From: Varanus komodoensis
Lineage: Eukaryota > Chordata > Lepidosauria > Squamata > Varanidae
Assembly (NCBI RefSeq): GCF_004798865.1
Contig: NW_025336480.1
Span: forward strand, 24,831,611 to 24,895,610
Reading direction: 5' to 3'
Length of the DNA: 64,000 nt
The notes under the pieces were generated by a model. It was not told the DNA's origin, ran no database searches, and saw nothing but the letters and a program-made list of their open reading frames with translations. Positions 1 through 11,290 of this stretch are shown piece after piece; position 1 is the first letter of the stretch; each line of letters opens with the position of its first letter. Both the position numbers and the translations under genes were made by a program.

Positions 1-792
1 GCAGCTGGCACTGGCTTCCCTCTTCTCACCATAAAAGTGAGCTGTGGCTTTTTTCCTCTGTACCCTTTTGTCCTGCAGATTGGGAAAGCTGGCTGTAAAG
101 CTGTCTTTCCTGGTCCCTGCTTTGACAGCTACAAGCAGTCCCTTCAAAGGGCACCACTAGCATCTTAGAAAGCCTGACCATAGTTGCCCAGCCGTAAAAG
201 AGGAAAAACAGACAAAGGTGCATAATTATTATTATTTTTTCCTAACCACAATTGCACGACTGTAAATGACTTCAGTTGTGCGACTGCAGGGATTAGACGC
301 CACAGCTGGGGCAATGTCCAGGGCCAGCTGTCCAATGGGCAGCAGGTACCAACCCTGGATGTTGCCCAGAAGAAGCATCAGATACGTTTATCCCCTTTTG
401 GCTTTTCATGACAGCTGTTAGAGGGTGAGCTGTCAAGGAATACCAAAGGCACGAGGGGGTTTAGCTGTTAAAAGGTGTTTGGGAGATTTAAATCTCTTTG
501 CAGCAAGATCCTCAAAGTCTCCTTCTCATCAGGGTGCACATTTTGCACTTTGGAAACTGTAAATGTGTTCTTCCCACTTCAGGGGCAAATAATTTTAAAG
601 CTGTTAAAATGCTTGGATCCCTTTAAAAAGGAGGTTTTGAATAGGAACTGGGTCATTTTCAGCTAGGGCATTTGTCTGTGTATGTCCTAATCCAGAGATG
701 ATCACTTCTGGAAAATTCATCTCTTGATCTTCAAAAGCACATTTAACCCTCTAGTTCCTTTCCAGTCTTTCTACATACTGAACATATGGTAA

Positions 793-794
<2 letters not shown>
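1..794. other. No recognised feature
   Basis: Unique-looking sequence. Small open frames on both strands show no domain or compositional bias that would suggest coding. Confidence 0.6.

Positions 795-834
<40 letters not shown>
795..834. repeat. (AT)20 microsatellite
   Basis: Uninterrupted alternating AT over 40 bases. The apparent peptides made of IY repeats here are artefacts of this repeat. Confidence 0.98.
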
Positions 835-839
<5 letters not shown>

Positions 840-1265
840 CTGCCTCTGGGTCCACAACATGTGTGCCACAACTTTTATGCAAAGTTTGGAAAAGAGATTG
901 TAACATGGAAAGGGCGAGCCCTGTTGTTTCAAGCTGAGGGCAGGGATTCCCCTGTGAATGGTCCCGAGGCCTGAGGCTTGCATTCCTGCACTGGGTGGAG
1001 CCAGGTGCCCTTCTGTGCATGTCTACGCAGCAGTGAGGTGCAGTGCAGCAGCTTTCAGCATACCAACTACATATCAACTCTTTGCACATCTACTCATGTA
1101 AAGTTCACCAGGTCAGTCTCTTTGACCATCTCTTCTAGCCAAGAGTGGCCTCCAGGGTCATGGAAATAAGGCATTCTCCCATCTCCTGCTCCTTGCTGTT
1201 TGTGACTGGGGATGCCCTGCATTGCTGCATAGAAGATATGTGCAGGCTACTAAGTCATTGCCTTC

Positions 1266-1340
1266 TCACAACAACAACAACAACATTTTTATACTGCCCA
1301 TAGCCAAAGCTCTCTGGGCAGTTCACAACAATAATCATAG
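1266..1340 (-). mobile_element. LINE 3' end fragment (L2/CR1-like tail), minus orientation
   Basis: In minus orientation it reads gaactgcccagagagctttg then gctatgggcagtataaaaat followed by a (TTG)n tail at 1266-1283. This is the usual 3' terminal motif of abundant squamate LINEs (a stem formed by ctgccc and gggcag, then a short-unit tail). About 75 bp is left; the rest is truncated. Confidence 0.65.
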
Positions 1341-4300
1341 AACCATACACTCAAGTCACCCATCCCAATTCTGACCAGGCCTGACCCAGCTTAGCTTCCA
1401 CGACATGGTCAAACTGGACACGACAGAGGTAAAAGCTACATTAATTGCTCATATGCCTGCCTCATTCATGTGAAAAGGAGGAGGGAAGTCTCATTTTAGC
1501 ATGAAAATAGGAGATCAGTGAGGGAAGCTTGTACTTTATCGATCAGTTATGAATTTATGCTCCGCAAGGACTCTTTATGTCCTGCATTTTATTCATTTAT
1601 TTGCAAGATTTATATCCTCCATATTGCAGTAGGGAGATTTTGGAGTGATAAACAACAGAAGGTAAAATATAACAGTAAACCCATGCATTTAAAAAGAAGA
1701 TCAGTAAAGCCATATCCATAAAACTATCTCTGGTTAGATCAGGAAAATAAAAGCACCTGCCTGAGCTCCCTGGCTCTGGAGCAGGAATGGAGCTCCTGCG
1801 GAAAAAGGAGTTGCACAGAAAGCCCTTCTTTGGATGGGGTTCTGCTGGGCCATGCGGCCACCAGGGACAAGCCATCCAGTCACCTCAGTGACTAGGCAGG
1901 CTGGTAAGAATGACCCATAAGCATCCTTGAAATAATAATTATTATTTCTTGCATTTCTTCCAGAATTATACAACTGAAGACTTCAATGCAAGACTTAACT
2001 GCTGCAGCACTGTAAGGGAGTGCACTTCCCTGAAAATAAGTGCTATTTAAAGTGGTGGGCCTTAATTCTGAGTAAATATGAATAGGATTAGGCTGCATGA
2101 ATGTGAATGGTGTTGACATTGTAGCTATCAAATGCAAGACAAGCTTCTGGAATCTACCTGGCACCAGTGGTAAAACTTAACTGTACTCAAGATCTAGAAA
2201 ACATACTGATCACAACAAACATGACATTGTTTTGAAAGCTTTGATTTAGAGAAGGAAAAATATCTACCTTGTGGTTAATATCTAACATATTTATCAATAC
2301 AGATCCATGCTTGGGAGCTAGCAATACAGAATTAGGTGACCTGAGTTAAGTGTTTATAACTGAACCAAATGCAATCCCAGCATTCTGTCTGGCAAGTTAG
2401 GAAGCACACATACACATAACATATAGCCTGGGAAAACTCAAGCCCAGTAAAATATAATTAAGCTTTTTAATGGATATATTTCAGCCTTGCTTCAACGAAT
2501 AGGATTCAGAAATCCTTTGGGCAGTTAAAAGATTGACCTAATACAGGTAGGCCACAAAAATATTTTTCCTTTGCTCTGAATTCTCAGTATCTGATTTGCT
2601 AAACCACTGGTGTGGAATCAGTGAAGCCACAGTTTCCTTCAGGAATGTTGGTTCCCATTCTGGAAAAGGACTTGGGTAGTAACTTATGTACAGATTACTC
2701 TGAGTATCACTTGAAACTTGCAGGTGGAGAAATGTCTGTGAAAATTCCAAGTAGTTTATTGACTTTGATCTTATATGCAGCATTTTAGGCCAGCTTTAAG
2801 GGTAAAACCTATCTCATGAAAATGAAACTAGGAAAGCATGGTGGGAAGCAACAATTAGAATGTCTCTGGAACTTAGTTTGGGGCTTGATAGAACTTTGTG
2901 CTCTGGAACAGTGCTGCTATAAAGGTAAAGGCTGGTTTCAAAAGGAGCTTATCTCCTAGCAAATGTGCTTATTATAATTATAGGCTTTAGAATATGGGGG
3001 AAATGCTGAAGATTAGGTATGAAATAGAAGCATTAACCTCCATATATAGTCGTACAATGCTTTAAGATGACTTCATGGGGTGGTAAAAAATAAGAGCTAA
3101 ACTTCATTCTTGAACTGTACCTTCGTACGACAGCTACCTTCTCTGCTTTGGGGGTGGGGTTTCGGGTTCAAAGCATAAAATAGGAATAGCAGCAGAACTG
3201 ATTTATTAGAGCAAACAACTTGGTGTATGTTATGCTTTATTTTAAGGCTACAAATTGGTGGCTGGAATGATGGAAGGATAATCTATACCAGCTTAAGTGA
3301 CAGTGTGGTGGAAAAAAGCCTGCCTGCACACATATGATCTGCAGCTGTGTTCTGGGTAATGTAAGTTCACCATGATCCTATGAAATTTATTTTTTTAAAA
3401 AACATCTTTAATCCATCTGAGGCAGGCCTGCATTTGGCATGCATTTCCGGATGCGGCATTAACTTTTATGTGTCAAGATGTTGTGCAATGACAGTAAAGG
3501 ACTGTGGAACACTACTGTTGGCAGTAAGGAGCTGGCAGGCTGAAAGGATTCTCTTATTATAGGAAAAATATATGAGTTCACATTGTTTCAAAAGTATTCC
3601 TTAAAAAAAGAAACCTTGTGTAGATTCAGTGCCAGCGGCATTGCAAGGGTGATTGGGAAAAACTGGAAAAACAATTAGGCAACAAGAGACAGTATAAACA
3701 GTAAAATTTTGCTCTGTTGCCTGTTGGGTAAGCCCACACAAGGTGACTTTTGACTCACAATCAAAAGCCAAATGCAGGATGATTTCACTGATACAACCAA
3801 TGGACCATAAATGTATTGCTTAAAGGCGTCGCCCCCCTTTTCTCTGAAAATAACAACAGCAGCAACAAAAAACAAACAGTAACAACAGAACTGGAAATCC
3901 CAGAAACAAAATGAAGAAAGCTTGCAAGAAGCTTATCTTTGGTTTTAGATTTGCTTTTTTGTGGCTGCAATGCATCTCTATTCCAGGTAAACCAGAGGAC
4001 AGGGTTAAAGGAGAGTTTAACCAGGTTAAATATCAGGTTCAAGACTCAAGAGTGTTGGAGGTTTCTCAGTGGGAGAATAGTACAAAGGGAGAGGCTCAAA
4101 TCCTCCATTGCACTATGGCCCTGATTCAGATGAGCTTTTCCAAACTATAGCTTGGCTTTTTTAAAAACTTCCCCTAGGAGAGATTCCCAAGCACAGACTT
4201 TAAAAATATGTTTAAAGTTACATCTAGTTTGATCCTTAAATCAAAGGGATGTTTGTGGATCTTAAAGATTTTGTGCACCACGTCCTGGCAGGCCTGTCCA

Positions 4301-4449
4301 TTTTGCCCACACATTGCTCTAGAACAGTGGCTTTATGGAATACATTTGTGTTTCTGGGGACCCAGAAATAATACAGCTGAAATGTTCTCCATCCAAACGG
4401 GTCCTGCAGAAATTGTAATCACATAGGGTAACTTCAACTCCTGAGTGAT
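1341..4449. other. Mostly unique intergenic sequence
   Basis: No gene or clear element apart from an old repeat at 2025-2105. The (aac)n-type stretch near 3850-3890 is low complexity. Short open frames here have no recognisable product. Confidence 0.5.
2025..2105. repeat. Old interspersed repeat (acttactTctgagtaaa-type)
   Basis: Contains ctgaaaataagtgctattta and attctgagtaaatatgaata followed by ggattaggctgcatg. The same motif string appears at 21085-21210, 22515-22590, 52235-52350 and 55535-55620, so it is a dispersed family. I cannot name it from memory. Confidence 0.45.
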
Positions 4450-4612
4450 TATGCTTCAGTGTGTGATGTAATTGTAAGCAGCGTGTCAGAATTAGATCTG
4501 GATTCAAATCTCCACTCGGCCACAAAGCTTGCTGGATGATGGGGTCACTGCCATTCAGCTCTACCTACCCTATTGGTCTGCAAATATTATAGAGGATAAT
4601 ATTTGATGTCTC
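4450..4612 (+). mobile_element. MIR-like tRNA SINE, degraded
   Basis: The B-box-like part ggattcaaatctccactcgg is followed by ccacaaagcttgctggatga and tctacctaccctatt, in the same order as in the better-preserved copy at 34192-34415. The A box and 3' end are eroded. Confidence 0.5.
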
Positions 4613-4637
4613 TGTTTTGGTTGCACAACTTAATACA

Positions 4638-5998
4638 GTGAGTGGGTTTGAGAGTATCAGAGAAAACAATAGTGATGCTACCAGAAGGCCAAACTGTCTC
4701 ACTCGGCTGGTCTCCCAGCAGGGGCACTCACCCAATGTGGAATGGCCAGCTGGCTAAGAGGCCTCCACTCTCTTCAGGAGTTGTGGTCACATCCGCAGAA
4801 AAGATGGACATCTTAAAAGGTGACGGGGGCAGAGAAACTCCTGAAGGGCAGGTACTGAGCGATGGCAGCAGTTGAAGGTGGCACTGGCAGAAGGTCTTTC
4901 ACAGGCAATGACAGTGACATTCAACCTGACCATGGCTAATACGGCTCAGAAGAAAGCAATGGTAAACTGCATCTGCATATTTCTTACCTTGTAAACCCTA
5001 TGATGAAACAACTCAAAATGAAACAAGAGATAGTGCCAGAAAATGAGATTCCCAGTTGAAAGCCATTGAACAGACGGTTAATACTGGAAAAGAGGAAAGG
5101 AAAAACACAAATAGCACTCTTGGTAATGACACAACTAGATCAAAGCCAAAAGGAAGTATAGTGGCAGACGTGCTTGGGGTGTAAGGCAAGTCTATGCTGC
5201 ACAATGCATACTGTTGAAATATGGAAAGTGAGAAGTATGAACTAAGCTAAACTGGAAACCATAATGGAATAAATGGAACATTTAAACATCACAGTACTTG
5301 GTGTAAGAAAAGTACAGTGGACTGGAATGGGACATTTTCAAACAAACACAAAGTATTTTACTTTGGAAATGACAGACTCAGAAGAAATGGAGTCCCTTAC
5401 TGAGCAAAATGTGATGCAGTCACTGAGGGACCATAATGTAAAGTATAGCTGAATCACATCAGTTATAATGATCAGAAAACCTATAAACATAACTTTCAGT
5501 CAAACCTTCATTCCAATGACAGGTGCTAAAGAAGAAGAAATCCAAAACATTTATGGAGGCATCTAAAAGGAAATTGATAACGCACTAGAACAAGGGATGC
5601 TGATCTTCATAGGTGATTGGAACTCAAAAGTAGGCACCCAAGCAGAAACCAATGTTGTGGGAGACTTTGGCCCAGCGTTCAGGGGAAGCAGGGGAATGAC
5701 TCATAGAGTTATGTGACGTCAGCCATCTATTTTTTGCAAATACATACCCAGGCAACCAATCAGAGAGCTCCATATACAGACATCACCATACGGTTAACAC
5801 GACATTCAAACTTCTATTGCTAAGGAAAGTCAAATCAGCAGCAGAAGAGGAAGATCAAATATGAGATGAATTAGTTCCATAAAGGAAGCCGCAGCCTTGA
5901 GCTTACAATAGCTGAGCAAGGCTGTCAAGAACTGGGTATTTGGGGGCCTTCATGCATAGGGTCACCATAAATTGGAGATGACCTGGCAGCACATAACA
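4638..5998 (+). mobile_element. BovB (RTE) LINE with internal deletion
   Basis: The 5' part matches the start of the copy at 59648 segment by segment (5'UTR, gatagtgccagaaaatga, tggactggaatgggacattt). It includes the endonuclease core reading LIFIGDWNSKVGTQ near 5610-5645. From about 5870 it jumps to the BovB 3' end (ccttgagcttacaatagctg, then gagatgacctggcagcacat). The whole reverse transcriptase is missing, so this is an internally deleted copy of about 1.36 kb with many stops. Confidence 0.8.
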
Positions 5999-6509
5999 AG
6001 AACAAAACCCACATATGTTAGTTGCTGTCTTCTTTAAGTATTATCTGTATTTTAACTGTGGTGGGGTTTTATTTTTTATTTCGGTTAGACTGACTTCTGG
6101 AAGTAGAAGTTTGGCTTACAAGGGCCAGGGGGTAGCTGGGATGCAGTGTGGATTTCACTAAGGGATCCTCTAACTTTTCCTTCATAATTCAGGCCCTGCA
6201 TGACATGTTTTCCTTTTTCACTGCTATCAATCCATATGGTTAGGGATCCTTAGTGAAAGCATCTGAACTAAGAGTTCCAGGATAGCAAACCTTGTCACCA
6301 TGGAAAATGTTTATAATGTCAATATTCTGATGTGAAGGAATGATACTTGCCAAAAGCAGGAGAGAGGCATCATCTTGTTGAGGTTTATAGCAGCTTCTCA
6401 GGCACTGTGAAGGCAGGCAGCAGGTTGGCTAGGAAGGAAACAGCCCTTCAGTCTTTTCAGGCATGGGTGGGAGACTTCCGTCTTCATTCTCCAGTTGGTC
6501 TAGGCCAAT

Positions 6510-7345
6510 TTGGGATTCAAAATTGGACACAAAGAGTGCTCATCAATGGATCCTTCTCAAACTGGAGGAAGGTACCTAGTGGGATGCTGCAGGGTTCAGT
6601 CCTAGGCCCAGTGCTCTTTAACATCTTTATTGGTGGCTTAGATAAGTAAGTACAAGGAACAATAATCAGATTTGCAGATGATACAAAACTGGGTGGAATA
6701 GCAAACACCCTAGAAGACAGAATGAAGATCCAGGATGAACTTGAGTGCCGGGCTGTAAGCAACAGATTGAGATTCAATAGAGACAAATGCCATGTCCGCT
6801 ATCTAGGAAAAAGTAACCAAATTCGCTGATACAAGATGGGGAATACGGGGCTCAACAGAACTGAAAAGGAAAAAAAGACTTTGGAGTTATTGTGGATAAC
6901 TGGCTAAATATGAACCAACAATGCAATGCAGCTGCAAAAAGGGCAAATGCTATTTTGGATGCATTAATAGAAGTATCCCTTCCAGATCACAAGAAGTACT
7001 AGTTCCCCTATACTCCTCACTAGTCAGACCCCATCTAGAATATTGCATGCAGTTCTGGACTCCAAGATTTAAGAAAGATGCAGAAAAATTAGAAGAGGTC
7101 CAGAGCAGGGCAACAAAAATGTTCCAGGGTTTGGAAACAATGCCCGACGAGGAGGGACTGAGAGAACTGGTATGTTCAGCCTTGAGAAGGGTGGGGGTAA
7201 CGTGATATCACTCTCTAAGTACATCAAAGGCTGTCACAAAGAGAAAGGTCAAGATTTCTTCTCACTGATACCAGAGTATAGGACTCGGAACATTCAGTTC
7301 ACATTGTGACAGCCCAGGTTCAGGCCTGATATCCGGAAAAGCTAA
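6510..7345 (+). mobile_element. CR1 LINE fragment (RT domain to near the 3' end)
   Basis: Plus-strand frames read [37 protein letters not shown], then RSIPSRSQEVLVPLYSSLVR, PHLEYCMQFWTPRFKKD and VQSRATKMFQGLETMPDEEG. These are signature blocks of the CR1 reverse transcriptase and C-terminal region. Several frame breaks separate the pieces. The YADD equivalent reads FADD in the stretch around 6670-6690, as is usual in CR1. The copy is 5' truncated and the 3' tail is lost. Confidence 0.85.
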
Positions 7346-8877
7346 AAGCACTGATTAAACAAGCTACAATTTCCGAGTTCAGGTGTTACGGGGAACTGTG
7401 GCTTGTTTAAAAGGAAAAGAAAATGCAAAATGTTGTAGTCATGAAGGGGGTGGGAGGAGAGCCTGTGAACCAAAGCTTGCCATACATGAGTCATGTAGTG
7501 GGAAAATATTTGCCATTACCTCTGAACGAGGCCCTAGTATGTAGTGATCAGGCACTTAAACATTCTATATGCAACTTATAAGATCATGGTATATGCTACT
7601 TTTAAAACAGACCACTGACATAGGCAACCTTCCTTACCATGTCTGTAAAAATCACTTGATGAATTTCCTTCTGTGCAAAACCTTTGATCCTTGCTTAAGA
7701 GAAAAGTCATGCCCCTGTTTCCGTGATTATTTGTAGAGGATCCTGTCCATATTCACATTACTTTGGGTGGTGGTGGGGAAGAGCGAGCAAGGGAAAAAGG
7801 TGGGGAGATGCCCCATGCTCCTCTCCGCGTCCTGAAGAGCCACAGGCAGGATTGGACTGCCCAAGCCCACCACTTACTTTGCATCAAGTGCAGGGTTTCG
7901 AAGTGAGCGGGAATTTCCTCTATTCGTTTGTGTAGCCATCATTAATGGATTCAGAATGAATCTTCCTAGATGTTTTCCCTTTGCACTCTAGGAAGACATC
8001 AGAAAATGCATTTGGAGCCTAGCCCTGAGACTGGAAAGATGATGAAAGCAATATTATTGTTGACTATAAAACTCTTGTTTATTTTTTCTCCTGTGATTAC
8101 TTAAGAGTATGACTCATTTAACTGAGTGGAACAGAGACATCTAAAACATATGGATAAGTGGATGCTTGGATAAACTAATTATGTACACTTAAGTTACACT
8201 TAAATGAGGTACCTTAGGCTTAACACATTTGTAGCTTAACTGAGAGCAAGCTACGTGATACAGACAAATAAAAAGCAGTCATTCAAGACTGATTTTGAGG
8301 GGACGAGAAAGACCCATCTGGAACTTCAGAAGTGGGTTAGGTGCACAATGTTCATTTTGCTCACAGGGACATTCTCATTGCACTGAATGGGAAAGACCAT
8401 TTTGAATGTCTGAACTGGTCAAGGGCAAGGGTAGCTAAGGTGCTAATTTGTATGCAAATATCTTGAATAAGTACTCCAGCAGACATCCAGGTATTAAAAG
8501 GAGAGGATGTGAGCAGGAAAATGTTAAACATATTTAGATCCAGCTAAAATACTTTTACCTAGAGGGTACAAGGATATCCTGTACTCTTTCTCCCAGTTTC
8601 TCTGCTACTACAAGCAGTCATCTATCATGCCTTGAGCGGTCTCCATGTCCCACTGATCTCCTTTCCCTGCACCACAGGCATTTCCTATAGAAGATTATGC
8701 ATGAAAAACAGAGTTGCTGGAATAGGAGATAGAATGAACTTTGCAGGAAAATTCATGAGTGGGAAATATAAAAATCTGTTTTATTGTTCACAGGTATTTC
8801 TTGAAAATACTATTGATTTTTGGCTACAGTAAGATTTTCGTTCCTAAATGAAAGTCACATTGGAAGTAGCTGATATT
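7346..8877. other. No recognised feature
   Basis: Intergenic sequence of ordinary composition with no exon-like or repeat-like structure that I can name. Confidence 0.5.
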
Positions 8878-9097
8878 AATTTTACTGCTATATTGCATTT
8901 ATTACATCGCATTTTTATCCTTTCTTCCTTTTCAAGGAACTCAAGCCAGCTTTCATAGCTCTCCCCTCCATTTTTATCTCCACAACAACAGCCCCATGAA
9001 GTTGGGTAGCTGAGAGTGAATGGCTGGCCCAAAGTCGCCCAGTGACCTTTACAGCCAAGTGGAGAGCAGAACTAGATCTGCTGTTCCACACTCCCAC
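8878..9097 (-). mobile_element. MIR-like tRNA SINE, minus orientation
   Basis: On the plus strand it reads cgcatttttatcctttcttc, ctccacaacaacagccccat, gaagttgggtagctgagagt, ggctggcccaaagtcgccca and ends near gagcagaactagatct, the mirror of the SINE at 34192-34415. Moderately diverged. Confidence 0.65.
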
Positions 9098-10734
9098 AAT
9101 GTTACATTGGTGTAACTTAACGGACTAGTAACAGTAATAAACAGTAGTAGACTAGTAACAGTAATACTTTGGTAATACACCAAAGGAACTGAGCTGCAGG
9201 TTGAAGTTTCTGTGAGGTATTGCAAATTCCAAAACTCCCTTTCAAGGGAAGAAAAGATAATCTAGTTTAAAAGTTTTTAGCAGAGTTGTGCCCCAGACTT
9301 CAGTAGACTGCACATACTCTTGGCCCTTCTCAATGTCTTCTCCTTTGCATTCCGCCGATTGTCTTGTTATCGCAAAATACTACCTGGCCAATTAACATGT
9401 GTGGAACTTAATTCCCGCAGTCTGCTTCCCAGTCTCCCTCAGGCAAACAGGAAACAGAAGGATAGATTAAGTGGAGGCTCCTTCAGGCTGTATAGCTGTT
9501 GACATACAAACATGTGTACACAAACATAACAGGCAGACACACCAGCACTTGAAGAGGAATCTGATCCTGACAGTAACAAAGCTCACTTTATGCCTACTGG
9601 CTTCGTTATTACTGCTCCGACTTCTCAGATCTTCTTGGTGCCAAGTGTTTTGTTATGAACATTATGGATCTTGCAGTAGGGCTATCTAATAGTCTGCTGT
9701 GGTTAAGAGGGCAGTTTGTAACCAAAATAAATGGTGCAAGTTGATAAAAGGTATGCTGGTTACTTTGCTTTAAAAATTTGACTATAATCATTCAGATTCT
9801 TGGCCTTTAAAAATTATTTCTGGGGGTCTGCAAAATTGTGGGGATGAGAAATTAACATGTCACAAGAAAAAGAGGTATGAGGGACTGTAGGTGCACTTAA
9901 CATACACACATGTGTGAAACCACTGCTAATTCAGTCGCAGCTCAATATAAGCCTTATCAAGTTGATCCAGTTAAATCAAATGGAGGTCATACTCCTATTC
10001 CAGTAATATTTATTCTTTACAGCAGGAGAGTTGAACCTCGTTCAGATCCATTCAGTTCAAAAGGTAGGAGGAATTTGGCTTTGGAGAAGCTCTTGGGACT
10101 GCATTCCAGGGGTGGGTGGAAATGGCAGAAAGGTCTTCTAGTGGATAGCTCTTGTGGCCGCAACGAAGGATGAGGAGAGGCAGTTCAGTATTTCAGAATG
10201 GGAGGAAAATGCCCCGTGGTTGGTTTGTGGGGGAATGGGATGAGGCCAGGGGAAGGAAGCCTTTCCTTCTAGGGAGCCCCAGAGGACTCGACTGGGATGG
10301 AAGGAAGGCTGGCCCCTGGCCCTCAAGCCCTGCACCCCTGATTTAGATGATGCTACTTTTAACCACTTAGTTAAGATAATGTTCAGCAACTTTCAAGTTT
10401 CTGACTTAAGTAATTCAAGTCAGATATCTTTCAGGGGTGTGGCAAAGTTAAAATGGAGAGGAAGAAGGTCACCTTGGGGTTTTGTGTCTGGAGGCTAGTC
10501 TCTCCTCTGTTTCTCTCCAGACCTGGTGTAGGACACTCAGCGATTGGCTCCAACTCCCACTTGCCTCCTTTCCTTGGTTCTGCAGGACTTGGATGAAGCT
10601 TCACCACTCTGGTCTATCACCATAGCAAGCATCAACATTACTATTAATGTTGTTATTATTTCCCATTTAGTTCTTTTGATACATTGGCATCTTATCCACA
10701 AAATTTAACAGTTTAAAAATATAGAAGTGTGATT
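9098..10734. other. No recognised feature
   Basis: Unique-looking intergenic sequence. A short direct repeat (agtagactagtaacagtaat-like, 9124-9168) is the only structure noted. Confidence 0.5.
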
Positions 10735-11290
10735 AGTCATGCAACACTGTACTTGAGGACCATTTTAAAAGAATCCCTCTGGAAAATGGATTATACCCAC
10801 ACACAGATTGAAACTGTAGCTCGTGTATTATTATTTTGTACTTTCTTATAAAGATCTAACAAATGTGGTAATTACTCCACTAACATTATCTGTGCCAGAC
10901 AATCAGCTTCAGTTTATGTAACCTTTCTTCTTGCAGATCAAAATAAACAGGTTACAGCAAAAACTGCAAAATTTTTATCCTGTGGTAATAAAATGAGATC
11001 CTCTATTTTACCAGAGCCCCAAGTTTTATAACTTCTGATAAAACAGAAATGCTATTTATTCTATTTTTGTGTAAAGGATCATGTATTACTTTTGTAATTT
11101 GAACTAAATATAAATTTTAGAATGTAATTAGGTCATTTTAATTAAGTATATTTTTGTGCTTTTCATTTTGGCATATTGTCATCCTGTGGCTAAAGCAAAT
11201 AGAAATTCTTTTGAAATTAAATTTACCTTGGGTTCTTTGCAAGAGGAAAAAAGGCGGGATATAAATGTGCAAATACATTTTAAAAACAAC
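10735..11290 (+). mobile_element. Possible LINE C-terminal fragment, family unidentified
   Basis: The plus strand reads, with stops, a series such as DYTHTQIETVARVLLFCTFL and then VTFLLADQNKQVTAKTAKFL. This resembles the post-RT region of a reptile LINE family (a Cys-containing block followed by a TAKVAKFL-type block). It ends in tttgggttctttgcaagagg and cgggatataaatgtg, a SINE/LINE tail. The reading depends on weak similarity to remembered patterns. Confidence 0.3.

Noticed and set aside
751-1089. Open frames with IY repeats on both strands
   Set aside because: Produced by the (AT)20 microsatellite.
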